From Prochlorococcus marinus str. MIT 9401 (GTDB lineage: Bacteria > Cyanobacteriota > Cyanobacteriia > PCC-6307 > Cyanobiaceae), in assembly GCF_000760095.1 (NCBI RefSeq), contig NZ_JNAR01000016.1, positions 310,001-374,000 of the forward strand: a stretch of DNA of 64,000 nt. The letters run 5' to 3'. A program made the position numbers and the translations under genes. The first letter of the stretch is position 1, and each line of letters begins with the position of its first letter. A model generated the notes under the pieces. That model was not told the origin of the DNA and did no database searches. It was given only the letters and a program-made list of their open reading frames with translations. This document shows positions 1 through 7,466 of the stretch, in pieces.

Positions 1-801
1 TTTATGATGAAATTCCAGTAAGTGAATATTATTTAAAAGGCAGTTTTTTGAATGATTAAAACAGTGTTTTTTATTCTCTCCAAATGAAACTCCACCAAAT
101 ACTTGACCTTTTCTGTCAATCAAATTAATTACAAGATCATAAGAACTATTTTTTGCGGATAATTTACTGAAATTAGTATTTTGTTTTATTCCCAAGTCAT
201 TAATTTCATATAACAACATCAATTTTTTGGTGTGATCTACAATTCCAAATAATTGATCTTGACCAAACTTAAAATCTGGTCCTGCAAGTTTCATTGGATT
301 ATGTTCATGGCCTTTTATAACTCCTATATAATCTGCTTCAAGACCATCCAACAATGTATCTATTAGATTTTTTTTAAACCCTGATTTTAATTCAATTGTT
401 AAAGGAAGTATAAATGCACTTTCAGGGTTAGTAATAAGACTAAAAGGACCACTATCTTCGTGGCACCATGAAACATATGGCACTGTTCCAATAATTGAAT
501 ATTTCCCAATCTCTTTACAATAATCTTCTCTGAAAAACCTTTTTCCAATAATATATCTACCTATTTTATATTCATTCGACCTACCTTCTTTTACTTTATC
601 GATAATTCCTTTCTCGTAAATATTTTTTCGATCTTTTAAATTTTTGATATTCTGATCTATCCCAAACGACTCTCCAAAGTTAATTTCAACTTTAGTTCCT
701 TCGGAAGCTAAAATTTGAAAAAAAGAATTATTATTTTTAATAATCCCTAAGGATGAACTTGCAAAAATTAAAATAAATAAATTCTTAATAAAATTCTTCA
801 T
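1..801 (-). CDS. Partial secreted protein of unknown function (C-terminus outside window)
   Basis: The reading frame is open from an ATG at 801 down to base 1, so 267 codons are visible and the stop lies beyond the window. The first ~20 residues are a basic then hydrophobic segment (MKNFIKNLFILIFASSSLG), which looks like a signal peptide. The rest is soluble, with paired cysteines (YCKEIG, WCHED, KKHCFNHSKNCLL) that suggest disulfides in an exported protein. It lies 18 bp downstream of the 293-aa secreted protein on the same strand, so the two are probably co-transcribed. I do not recognise a family. Confidence 0.7.
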   Translation of the reverse strand, partial: MKNFIKNLFILIFASSSLGIIKNNNSFFQILASEGTKVEINFGESFGIDQNIKNLKDRKNIYEKGIIDKVKEGRSNEYKIGRYIIGKRFFREDYCKEIGKYSIIGTVPYVSWCHEDSGPFSLITNPESAFILPLTIELKSGFKKNLIDTLLDGLEADYIGVIKGHEHNPMKLAGPDFKFGQDQLFGIVDHTKKLMLLYEINDLGIKQNTNFSKLSAKNSSYDLVINLIDRKGQVFGGVSFGENKKHCFNHSKNCLLNNIHLLEFHHK

Positions 802-819
802 ATCTATTTTTTAACTTTA

Positions 820-1701
820 TTATTTGCCATGAATTATTTTTATCCTTGAGGGCATTAATTTTTCATCTATATAAGAAGAAAAAGTTTTATTTCTAACTAA
901 TATATCTGCCTCTACCTTAAACAAACCATCTTCTTCATAAGAATTTAATTTCTTAAATGATTCAATATAACCCTCACTATATCCACTAGTTAGATCACCT
1001 AATGTTTCTTTTGTGTATAAATCATTTTCTTCAAGTTCTTTATCTACAAGAGAGGTTAGCTGTGCCAAAACATCTAAGTTAGTCTCGACATTAATTTTTT
1101 CTCCTGCAATAAATATTAACGCCTGCTCTATAGCATCATTTATGGCATCCTCTTCTGTAAAACCAACGCCTATTTTAAAAATTTTTTGAATACCTAATTC
1201 TTTGGTGCTTACTTTTGATGGTTTAAACAAGGGATGAAATTCTTGCTCATTCAATCCATAACTTACTTTTGCTTTAGCAACTACCGAGTATAAATTATCT
1301 CTCATAGAACTTTTGATTATCTTAAACGCTAAAATTGAACCTTGATTAAATCCGTAACTACTTTCTCTATAGCTATCCTGGCTCTCCTCTTTAATCAAAT
1401 TGTCATTAATTACAGTCTCTTTATAAAGACTTACTCTTCTTTTTTTTATATATCTTGGTGATGCCATTAATAATGCATTTTTAGCTGCATTCATTGCGGC
1501 TTGTTCCTCTGATTTACCTCTCCCAGAAATGGTAATTTCTTTAATATTTTCATCACTCTGGACTAGTAATGTCCTGTTCAGAGAATAGTTGGTTTTATGT
1601 ATTAAATCGTAAATATTTTTTTTATGATCAGATGATGCAAGACAAACTTTACTACCTAAAATCAAAAATAAAATAAAATATAATAATCTAAAAATATTCA
1701 T
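820..1701 (-). CDS. Secreted protein with two tandem FlgT_N/LPP20-like domains
   Basis: This 293-aa protein has an N-terminal signal peptide (about residues 1-22, ending near KVCLASS). Two similar units follow. Unit 1 starts near residue 55 (ITISGRGKSEEQAAMNAAKN) and ends with LYSVVAKAKVSYG. Unit 2 starts near residue 172 (IFKIGVGFTEEDAINDAIEQ) and ends with LFKVEADILV. The layout beta strand - G-x-G - Ala-rich helix - Y/S-rich turn - G-L-[FY]-x-V-x-[AV]-x-[IV] resembles the N-terminal domain of FlgT and LPP20-type periplasmic proteins. That similarity is my reading by eye. Prochlorococcus has no flagellum, so a flagellar role is unlikely. Function unknown; an envelope or periplasmic location is inferred. 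Confidence 0.65.
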   Translation of the reverse strand: MNIFRLLYFILFLILGSKVCLASSDHKKNIYDLIHKTNYSLNRTLLVQSDENIKEITISGRGKSEEQAAMNAAKNALLMASPRYIKKRRVSLYKETVINDNLIKEESQDSYRESSYGFNQGSILAFKIIKSSMRDNLYSVVAKAKVSYGLNEQEFHPLFKPSKVSTKELGIQKIFKIGVGFTEEDAINDAIEQALIFIAGEKINVETNLDVLAQLTSLVDKELEENDLYTKETLGDLTSGYSEGYIESFKKLNSYEEDGLFKVEADILVRNKTFSSYIDEKLMPSRIKIIHGK

Positions 1702-1793
1702 CTATCAAACCTTTTTTTCTAATATCAAATTTATATTTGAAAATAACTTCATTTTATTCTAAATTTATCATATTAAAAATTAATAAATAAAAT

Positions 1794-1985
1794 ATGAGAA
1801 ATCTTATAATTGCTGCTTTAGTTCTTTTTCTACTTTATACAAACTCCACATTTAGGTCATATACAATAGAAGGACTTCAATCAATTACAAATTTCATAAA
1901 AGAACTTCCTAAAGAAAAAGTTGAAGAAAAAAATAAAGAAATTGAGGAAAATATTGAAGACGAATCAGGATATTCTACTTATTAA
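1794..1985 (+). CDS. Small single-span membrane protein, unknown
   Basis: This is a 63-aa protein. Residues 3-17 (NLIIAALVLFLLYTN) form a membrane anchor or uncleaved signal, followed by a short amphipathic part and an acidic/basic tail rich in Lys and Glu (about residues 40-57) that could be a short coiled coil. It is transcribed away from the 293-aa secreted protein and ends 17 bp before the convergent 201-aa secreted protein. No family recognised. The compact position between two secreted-protein genes and normal codon use support a real gene. Confidence 0.5.
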   Translation: MRNLIIAALVLFLLYTNSTFRSYTIEGLQSITNFIKELPKEKVEEKNKEIEENIEDESGYSTY

Positions 1986-2002
1986 ATAAGTAATTATTCT
2001 TT

Positions 2003-2608
2003 TTAAAAATCATCAAGATTATTGCCATATCCTGAATAACCTTTTGTATCTTTTCTATAAGCTTTTATAGAATTATTGTCATTGTCAATAGTGTTAGATT
2101 TGGTATTAGATATCATTTTTTGAGTTTCTGAATTAATACCTCTTGTTAGGATAACCATCTCTCCAGGTTCGTGACATCGACCTAATTCTTGCGATCCACG
2201 AAGAAGTTCTTCTGCTGAAGCACTAATTCCACTAATTATTTCTTCGGCCTCTATTAACATTTCTTCTGTTGTATCTTCTCCATTGGCACCAGTGATAATT
2301 TCTGCTTTAGCAGATTTATCAAGGTCATCATATGATTTTACTTTAGATTCTACAAATTCAGCTAGTTTTTTTTGGGCTTCAAGTTCTAACTTTTTAAAAG
2401 CAAATGCAACTTTCCTTTCATTATTTGAAGTGAGAGGCAAATAAACTGTTGATCTAATTCTATATTCACCGAGACCCATTGGAATAAATTCATCACCTGC
2501 TCGAGGGGCATTATCACATGCGCCTGCCTTAACAGGGGGTACTAGATTAGATGTTGCTAATAGAGAAGTCCCTGCAAATAAACCTATTAGGAATCCTTTA
2601 AGTTTCAC
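2003..2608 (-). CDS. Secreted protein of unknown function, possibly FlgT_N-like
   Basis: This 201-aa protein has a clear signal peptide (MKLKGFLIGLFAGTSLLAT, likely cut after PPVKA). The mature part begins with a strand-like segment (IRSTVYLPLTSN), then a long Ala/Lys/Glu-rich helix (about residues 65-95) and a short acidic helix, then a Cys-containing strand (GRCHEPGEMVILTRG) and a disordered Asn/Ser/Tyr-rich tail. The strand-then-Ala-helix order resembles a single FlgT_N/LPP20-like unit such as those in the neighbouring 293-aa protein, but the match is weak. Function unknown; it probably acts in the periplasm or outer envelope. Confidence 0.6.
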   Translation of the reverse strand: MKLKGFLIGLFAGTSLLATSNLVPPVKAGACDNAPRAGDEFIPMGLGEYRIRSTVYLPLTSNNERKVAFAFKKLELEAQKKLAEFVESKVKSYDDLDKSAKAEIITGANGEDTTEEMLIEAEEIISGISASAEELLRGSQELGRCHEPGEMVILTRGINSETQKMISNTKSNTIDNDNNSIKAYRKDTKGYSGYGNNLDDF

Positions 2609-2750
2609 GTTATTAATAAGAATAGATACAATTCTCTGATTTTTAATCTATTTTGTCAAATCCTTTGGTGATCGTTAATACATCAGTTGATAAAATTATC
2701 TAGATAATTAAATAAAATATTGGTGAAACTAACCAGTTACTTAACTAAAT

Positions 2751-2909
2751 ATGAAAAATAAATTATTCCTAAAGTTTTTTACCCTAATCAATTGCTTTAA
2801 TCTCACCAGCTCTTTTGCGCATAAATTACCTTCCCATTTTGCTGATCATAATCATGAAAGTGACCCAAAGTTTGAGAGGCCTTATATCAGAGTAAAAAAT
2901 AAAAATTAA
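2751..2909 (+). CDS. Candidate 52-aa exported peptide
   Basis: A short frame starts with ATG at 2751 and stops at 2907-2909. Residues 1-23 read as a signal peptide (MKNKLFLKFFTLINCFNLTS then SFA, a good cleavage context). The remainder is a 29-residue basic/His-containing peptide (HKLPSHFADHNHESDPKF). The typical signal-peptide pattern and its place in a gap between other secreted-protein genes argue for a real gene. There is no homology evidence, and no strong ribosome binding site is seen. Confidence 0.45.
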   Translation: MKNKLFLKFFTLINCFNLTSSFAHKLPSHFADHNHESDPKFERPYIRVKNKN

Positions 2910-2948
2910 AGTTAGATTTCAATAAAATTTCCAAATCTTATTTTTTAT

Positions 2949-3545
2949 ATGCAAGCAATATTGAAATCTATTTTCTATATGCCTGGGGTAATTATCCATG
3001 AATTATCTCATCATTTTTTTTGCATTATTTTTAATGCAAAGGTAATAAATTATTGCTATTACAATTTCAGAGATTCATCAGGATATGTACTACATGAACA
3101 ACCTAAGAATCTATATCAAAATATACTTATTTCAACTGCTCCTTTTTTTATCAATTCATTAATAGGAGGGATAATTTCTTACACAACAATAGTAAATAAA
3201 TTATCCACATTAGGCTTAGTGAGTTTAAATTGGCAGGACATTTTTAGAATAATTATTTCTGTTTCAATTGGAATGAATGCAATACCTAGTAAAGGTGATG
3301 GATTAAGTATTTGGACATCTATAAGTGACAGTAATATAAATTTTTTATTTAAGCTATTAGCTCATTTAATAATAAGTCCACTAGTTTTAATAATATTATT
3401 AATTAATTTTGGGTCTTCTTATCTAAAAATTGATTTAATCTACGGTATTTGTGTTTGTTTTATTGGACCTAAATTAATTGAAAATGTTTTAAATTTCGAT
3501 ATCAGTCAAAATTTATTAAATAGTTTAGGATATATCAACTTCTAA
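2949..3545 (+). CDS. Membrane HExxH metallopeptidase-like protein (M50-like)
   Basis: This 198-aa polytopic membrane protein has an HELSHH motif at about residues 17-22 inside an early hydrophobic helix (MPGVIIHELSHHFFC). Placing HExxH in the first membrane helix is typical of site-2-protease (M50) relatives. Later hydrophobic segments lie at about residues 57-75, 92-105, 130-152 and 160-175. A motif near residue 113 (NAIPSKGDGLSIW) recalls the conserved P-S-x-x-D element of small zincin-like membrane proteins that may not be active proteases. It lacks a PDZ domain and is shorter than classical RseP/SpoIVFB. Substrate unknown. Confidence 0.6.
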   Translation: MQAILKSIFYMPGVIIHELSHHFFCIIFNAKVINYCYYNFRDSSGYVLHEQPKNLYQNILISTAPFFINSLIGGIISYTTIVNKLSTLGLVSLNWQDIFRIIISVSIGMNAIPSKGDGLSIWTSISDSNINFLFKLLAHLIISPLVLIILLINFGSSYLKIDLIYGICVCFIGPKLIENVLNFDISQNLLNSLGYINF

Positions 3546-3839
3546 AAATATTGAATTAAAAAAGTAATATGCCTAATTAAAAATTCTTTTATTTTTCTTT
3601 TATGATAATTATTTAATAAAACCATTTTTTTTATAGTATTTATTTAAAAAGATCTATCTTTTTAAAAAGTCGTTAAATTTTCCAGACCAGATATTTCAAA
3701 AATACTAAATACTAAGTTCATTTTTTTTTCAACTAGATAAATACATAAATTGATTTTGAAAAATATTTAAATACTTATATTAATAACTATTATTGACAAT
3801 AGATATTTTATCTAGCCAAAAAATCAATAACTTAATATG
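3546..3839. other. A+T-rich gene-free stretch upstream of the tRNA-Ser region
   Basis: About 290 bp with no frame worth calling. The only structure I see is a short perfect inverted repeat near 3646-3665 (aaaaagat, two bases, atcttttt). It could be a weak terminator for the HExxH gene that ends at 3545, but it is A/T-only and about 100 bp away. Confidence 0.4.
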
Positions 3840-3844
3840 CTTTA

Positions 3845-3888
3845 GGATGGATGGTCGAGTGGTTTAAGGCTACAGTCTTGAAATCTAG
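3845..3888 (+). pseudogene. Decayed 5' copy of tRNA-Ser
   Basis: These 44 bases align without gaps to bases 4011-4054 of the intact tRNA-Ser, 166 bp downstream, with 39 identities. The D-arm block (tggtcgagtggtttaaggct) is identical. The anticodon stem is broken (CTAGT/ACTAG has become ACAGT/TCTAG). After 3888 the sequence cannot form a variable arm, T-arm or acceptor 3' strand, so this is not a working tRNA. It is most simply a partial duplication, as left by tRNA-site integration or by an abortive tandem duplication. Confidence 0.75.
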
Positions 3889-4010
3889 ATTGCATTTTTG
3901 TTATACCAATAATTTGGAAGAAAGCTTGACTTGCAGTTCCAGATCAGTTCCTAAAAATTTAACCATCTTTTGATATAATTAAAAAGCTTAAAATTAAATA
4001 TTTTTTGCCT

Positions 4011-4097
4011 GGAGGGGTGGTCGAGTGGTTTAAGGCTCTAGTCTTGAAAACTAGCGTATCTGCAAGGGTACCGTGGGTTCGAATCCCACCCCCTCCG
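4011..4097 (+). tRNA. trnS-UGA: tRNA-Ser (anticodon UGA)
   Basis: 87-nt type II tRNA. The acceptor stem GGAGGGG (4011-4017) pairs with CCCCTCC (4090-4096), with discriminator G at 4097. The D-arm is followed by the anticodon stem CTAGT/ACTAG with loop CTTGAAA, giving anticodon TGA at 4045-4047. A long variable arm (cgtatctgcaagggtaccg) is diagnostic for serine, and the T-loop TTCGAAT is canonical. No CCA is encoded. The anticodon reads UCA and, by wobble, other UCN codons. A partial copy lies upstream. Confidence 0.97.
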
Positions 4098-4409
4098 TTT
4101 TATAAACAAGTAGGAAAATCAATTTCGGATCATTCATTATGAGACCACTCTTTATGGCATATAAACTAATAAAATTACCTAATCACTCAGGTTCATTTTA
4201 TATATTTGGTGTTAATGATGCATTGATGTTTTGTATATAATTCGTTAATTTTCTCTTTTCACTTAGGATCACATCAGATCATTCTGAACCGACACTAATG
4301 TTACCTCCTCCATCCTAAAGATTAATTTCATAAATGTTAAATTGAATTTAAGAACTTTTTATAATATATGTCTCAATTTAAATTCTTTAATAATTACTAA
4401 GTTAAAAAA
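4098..4409. other. Gene-free stretch after tRNA-Ser with a structured 3' part
   Basis: 312 bp between tRNA-Ser and the methyltransferase gene. A 33-codon frame at 4139-4240 has nothing to support it. The 3' part (4262-4320) is less A+T-rich and folds on paper: outer pairing TTAGGAT (4263-4269) with ATCCTAA (4312-4318), and an inner hairpin TCAGA-TCAT-TCTGA (4274-4287). Its last 12 bases also form an inverted repeat with 3840-3851. It may hold a small RNA or a scar of an excised element. Confidence 0.4.
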
Positions 4410-5132
4410 ATGTCAAATAAAGGTGAGATTATTACAGAAGATAGAATTGGCTTCGAAAAGTCAAATAAAGCATTAGGTTTTCTTTATAACGAGTGGTATG
4501 AAATTATTTCAAAGTCTCTCTCTGAAATAGATGGAATAGATATTGAACTGGGATGCGGTGCAAGTTTTATAGATCAGATAATTAAGAGCATTAAAAAAAC
4601 AGATGTTTTCTTGAATTCAAATACTGATTTCAAACTTGATGCAATGGATATAGGAAAAAAATTTGAACAAAAAATATCAAATTTAATCTTAGTTAATGTT
4701 TTTCATCACATAAGTGATCCAGAATTATTTTTGAAATCAGCAGAAAAATCTCTTTTGGCTGGAGGTAGAATAATAATGATTGAACCAAGCAATAATTTCT
4801 GGAGTAGATTTATCTATAAACTTATAGGACACGAACCATTTAATACAAGACAACTTGAGTGGAAATTTGAATCTAAAGATCCACTATTAGACTCAAATCA
4901 AGCGCTCTCATGGATAATTTTTGAGAGGGATTATGTAAAATTCAAAAATTTATTCCCTAATTTTTATTTAATTCACAAAAGGAATATTATGCCGTTTTCT
5001 TATTTATTAAGTGGAGGCCACTCTTTCAACACAAGAATTGGTAGGTTGATTAAAATAGCAAGAATTTTTGAGAGATTGTTCTTCGATAAATATTTTGGAA
5101 TGTTTAATTTAATATGTCTAGAAAAAATTTAA
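4410..5132 (+). CDS. Class I SAM-dependent methyltransferase
   Basis: 240 aa. Motif I for S-adenosylmethionine is ELGCG at residues 46-50, and the post-strand-4 region (ILVNVFHHISDPELFL) matches Methyltransf_11 proteins. A Gly-containing strand follows (GGRIIMIEPSNNF). The C-terminal part (SRFIYKLIGHEPFNTRQLEW) is specific to this protein and may bind the acceptor. The substrate cannot be told from sequence. The next gene, for a VTT-type membrane protein, starts 19 bp before this one ends, so the two are translationally coupled and may act together on a lipid or glycan. Confidence 0.8.
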   Translation: MSNKGEIITEDRIGFEKSNKALGFLYNEWYEIISKSLSEIDGIDIELGCGASFIDQIIKSIKKTDVFLNSNTDFKLDAMDIGKKFEQKISNLILVNVFHHISDPELFLKSAEKSLLAGGRIIMIEPSNNFWSRFIYKLIGHEPFNTRQLEWKFESKDPLLDSNQALSWIIFERDYVKFKNLFPNFYLIHKRNIMPFSYLLSGGHSFNTRIGRLIKIARIFERLFFDKYFGMFNLICLEKI

Positions 5133-5662
5133 ATTTCAAATCAACAATATTTAAAATCTTTATTTTTTATATTGTCATTTATTTATTTGCTCTCTTTCTA
5201 CGATATAGCAATGGCTTTGATAATTTAATAATTGAGATTGAATATAAATATTTGGCATCTATAAATATTTTTTCTATATTACTTGGCCTACCATTATCCA
5301 TAGTATTTGACTTGATATTGATAAAGTTTTTCGGTTTAAAATATATTATTTTTTTTGCACCAATCTTAACTATTTTAGGGATGGCCCAAATCATATTTCT
5401 TAGAAAAACAAATTTAAGATTTTCAAAAAACATCTCTCTCATAAAAAATATAAGAAATCATCGACTAAAGTATATATTTGAAAATATTACTTTCAAACCA
5501 ATTTTCATATTGATAATACGAACATTCCCAATAATACCTTTCTCTTTAGGAAGCTATTTCATTGCATCATCTACAATTAAAAAGAGATTGATTATGATTT
5601 ATTCACTTTTTGGATCGTACTTTTACTACTTTTCGCTCTTCTTAATTATCAGAAGTGCATAG
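5114..5662 (+). CDS. VTT/TVP38-like (DedA superfamily) membrane protein
   Basis: 182 aa, almost entirely hydrophobic with basic loops and about five membrane segments. The segment ILIIRTFPIIPFSLGSYFIA (about residues 132-151) fits the R-x-x-P-x-x-P-F-x-x-x-x-Y core of the VTT (SNARE-associated) family, including the arginine before the two prolines. Members of this family act in membrane lipid scrambling and lipid-carrier recycling. Its ATG lies inside the methyltransferase gene (19-bp overlap), which suggests coupled translation. It is shorter than a typical TVP38 protein (about 200-230 aa). Confidence 0.6.
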   Translation: MSRKNLNFKSTIFKIFIFYIVIYLFALFLRYSNGFDNLIIEIEYKYLASINIFSILLGLPLSIVFDLILIKFFGLKYIIFFAPILTILGMAQIIFLRKTNLRFSKNISLIKNIRNHRLKYIFENITFKPIFILIIRTFPIIPFSLGSYFIASSTIKKRLIMIYSLFGSYFYYFSLFLIIRSA

Positions 5663-5767
5663 TTAAAAGATATTTTTTTATTAATTAATTTTTGCATTTA
5701 GAAAAATATTTATTATTTTCACCTTTCAAGTTTGTTATAGAATATCCTAAGAAGTATTAATTAAATT

Positions 5768-6445
5768 TTGAAATCAATTAAAACCCCCTGGGGTGAGATC
5801 TCTCCGGAAGTTAATCTATTTCCCATTTATTACATCCTTTTTATTTATGGTTTTGTTTATATTCTTCCATATGGGGAAAATATTTTTGGTTTAACATGGT
5901 TTAATTTATTAAAAATTGAAGATGGTCCTTTAGAGTGGCTTCAGTTTTCTGAATACTTAATTTCATCAATACTTGGTATTTTTATCTATTTCAAAAGTAA
6001 AAATAAAAATACAATAAATTCATTTATATGGTTATTTCTGAGCGCTTTTTGCTTCTTCGTTGCAGCTGAGGAAATAAGTTGGGGAGAGAGGATAACAGGT
6101 TTTTCTCTTAATTCTCTAACGGAAATAAGTATTCAAAGTGAAACTAATTTACATAATCTGCCATTTTTTCATGATTTCTTTCTTGATCCTATTTTGATAA
6201 CAATTTGCATTTTATTTGGTTGGATAGGTTGGAAAAAATGGCCATATTTGAATTCAATCCCAAATAAAAAACTAAGTTTATTTTTCTTGATAACAGCTTT
6301 ATACATTTTCTATTATGAAATTTCATGGGCCTCCACAGTTGAACATATAAGAAATGATTTAGAAATTTATGAATTTTTACTTTCCACCGGGATATTTTTA
6401 CATTTTTGGAATAACTTCAAATTATTTATTAAAGGAAATTCCTGA
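5768..6445 (+). CDS. Polytopic membrane protein of unknown function with an EExSWGxR motif
   Basis: 225 aa starting at TTG (5768). About six hydrophobic segments are seen. The conserved-looking core is VAAEEISWGERITGF (about residues 99-113) followed by QSETNLHNLPFF (about 123-134), a pattern I know from scattered uncharacterised bacterial membrane proteins. The acidic pair, Trp-Gly-x-Arg and Asn-Leu-His-Asn could form a polar or metal site in the membrane, and a later EISW (about residues 183-186) repeats part of the motif. No function is known to me. The gene may be co-transcribed with the VTT gene 105 bp upstream. Confidence 0.65.
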   Translation: MKSIKTPWGEISPEVNLFPIYYILFIYGFVYILPYGENIFGLTWFNLLKIEDGPLEWLQFSEYLISSILGIFIYFKSKNKNTINSFIWLFLSAFCFFVAAEEISWGERITGFSLNSLTEISIQSETNLHNLPFFHDFFLDPILITICILFGWIGWKKWPYLNSIPNKKLSLFFLITALYIFYYEISWASTVEHIRNDLEIYEFLLSTGIFLHFWNNFKLFIKGNS

Positions 6446-6623
6446 TACTTTAAATAAAGTAACTTAGATTAATTCAAAAACACTTCTAAAAGAACCAAGT
6501 GTTGCCGTATTTATTTTTGTTAATTAAATTTTTTCATTTTTTAAAATCCTAATAAAAAATTAATTCGCATTTTTACGCTCTTCTTTTTTCTTCTTGTTAT
6601 TATTAGTTTTTATTCAGTAAATA

Positions 6624-6821
6624 ATGAACAAGGGATTCGCTGATAATAATTATAAATCATTAAAAACAAAAAAAATTTCATCTAATGAGCCCCAAGGGAG
6701 ATTAATATCTTGGTCTCCATGGCCTCCTGCTAATTTTCAAACAAGATATCCTGCATTCCCATTTGTTCTTACAGTATTAATTATAGTAATTGGGCAATGG
6801 TATTTCTCTCTTCTAAAATAA
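6624..6821 (+). CDS. Small protein with C-terminal membrane span, unknown
   Basis: 65 aa. The N-terminal 30 residues are polar and basic. A Trp/Pro-rich motif (SWSPWPPANFQTRYPAFPF, about residues 30-48) comes just before one membrane helix (VLTVLIIVIGQWYFSLL). A Pro/Trp motif next to a membrane span suggests a small subunit or assembly factor of a membrane complex, but I cannot name it. ATG start after a 178-bp gap. Confidence 0.55.
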   Translation: MNKGFADNNYKSLKTKKISSNEPQGRLISWSPWPPANFQTRYPAFPFVLTVLIIVIGQWYFSLLK

Positions 6822-6874
6822 TTTGGGAATAGCTTTTGTTTAAATTTAAGAGGAATACTAATTAAAAGATTATT

Positions 6875-7459
6875 TTGTTTTTTTCAATATTATTAATAGC
6901 CCATTTTCAAGCAGCAATCATTCCAATATTGATGGGAATTAAATCTAACAATAAATTCAAACACATAAAATATCACAAGTTCATACCATACGGTTTTATT
7001 TTTTTAGGATTAGCCTCAGTTTCTGAAATCTTAGATCATACTCAAACCGACTGGATTTACGTTGATCATTCTTCTTTATTTAATTGGTTATTTTATTCTT
7101 TCCTTTCTTTAGGTCTCACATTTTTATCAATTTCAGTTATAAAAAATAAATTTATTCAAATAACTAACTTATGCATTTCTTTATGTTCCATAATCTCATA
7201 TGTTTCATTTAGTAAAACTATTGCTCTTCTTTTTCAAGTAATTTTAAGTATTTTTCTAATAATTAATTGGCAAAGGACTTTTAAAGATTGGCTTCTTATC
7301 CTTTACCCAATATTTGGGATTTTTTTTACAACTTTCTTTGGAACAAATCTCTCTACAAGTGGAGATCAATTTTGGCATCTTTTAATAGGCCCATCTGGAA
7401 CAATAAGCGTTCTTAGCTTTTATTTAGTATTAAAGAGATCGAAAAAAAAATTCACCTAA
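6875..7459 (+). CDS. Polytopic membrane protein, unknown
   Basis: 194 aa starting at TTG (6875). It has about six hydrophobic helices and scattered His/Asp residues near helix ends (AHFQAAIIPIL near the N-terminus, EILDHTQTDWIYVDHSS about residues 50-66, GDQFWHLL near residue 170). Such membrane-interface histidines recall di-iron or heme membrane proteins, but no complete known motif is present. The next gene, for a secreted protein, starts 7 bp downstream, so the two are probably co-transcribed. Confidence 0.6.
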   Translation: MFFSILLIAHFQAAIIPILMGIKSNNKFKHIKYHKFIPYGFIFLGLASVSEILDHTQTDWIYVDHSSLFNWLFYSFLSLGLTFLSISVIKNKFIQITNLCISLCSIISYVSFSKTIALLFQVILSIFLIINWQRTFKDWLLILYPIFGIFFTTFFGTNLSTSGDQFWHLLIGPSGTISVLSFYLVLKRSKKKFT

Positions 7460-7466
7460 GATTCTT

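Larger units (their letters stand above)
3840..4320. repeat. 12-bp inverted repeat bracketing both tRNA-Ser copies
   Basis: CTTTAGGATGGA at 3840-3851 is the exact reverse complement of TCCATCCTAAAG at 4309-4320. The left arm includes the acceptor 5' strand of the decayed tRNA (GGATGGA, 3845-3851) plus five bases upstream. The right arm holds the matching strand TCCATCC (4309-4315). The pair therefore encloses the decayed tRNA, the intact tRNA-Ser and the structured region. It could be the two ends of a small inserted element, or an RNA pairing; the sequence alone does not decide. Confidence 0.5.

Noticed and set aside
4139-4240. 33-codon frame after tRNA-Ser beginning MRPLFMAYKL
   Set aside because: No ribosome binding site, no recognisable domain, and a frame this short is expected by chance in A+T-rich DNA.
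6479-6503. Inverted repeat AACACTT / AAGTGTT as a terminator
   Set aside because: An 11-base loop and no T run directly after the stem; weak as an intrinsic terminator.
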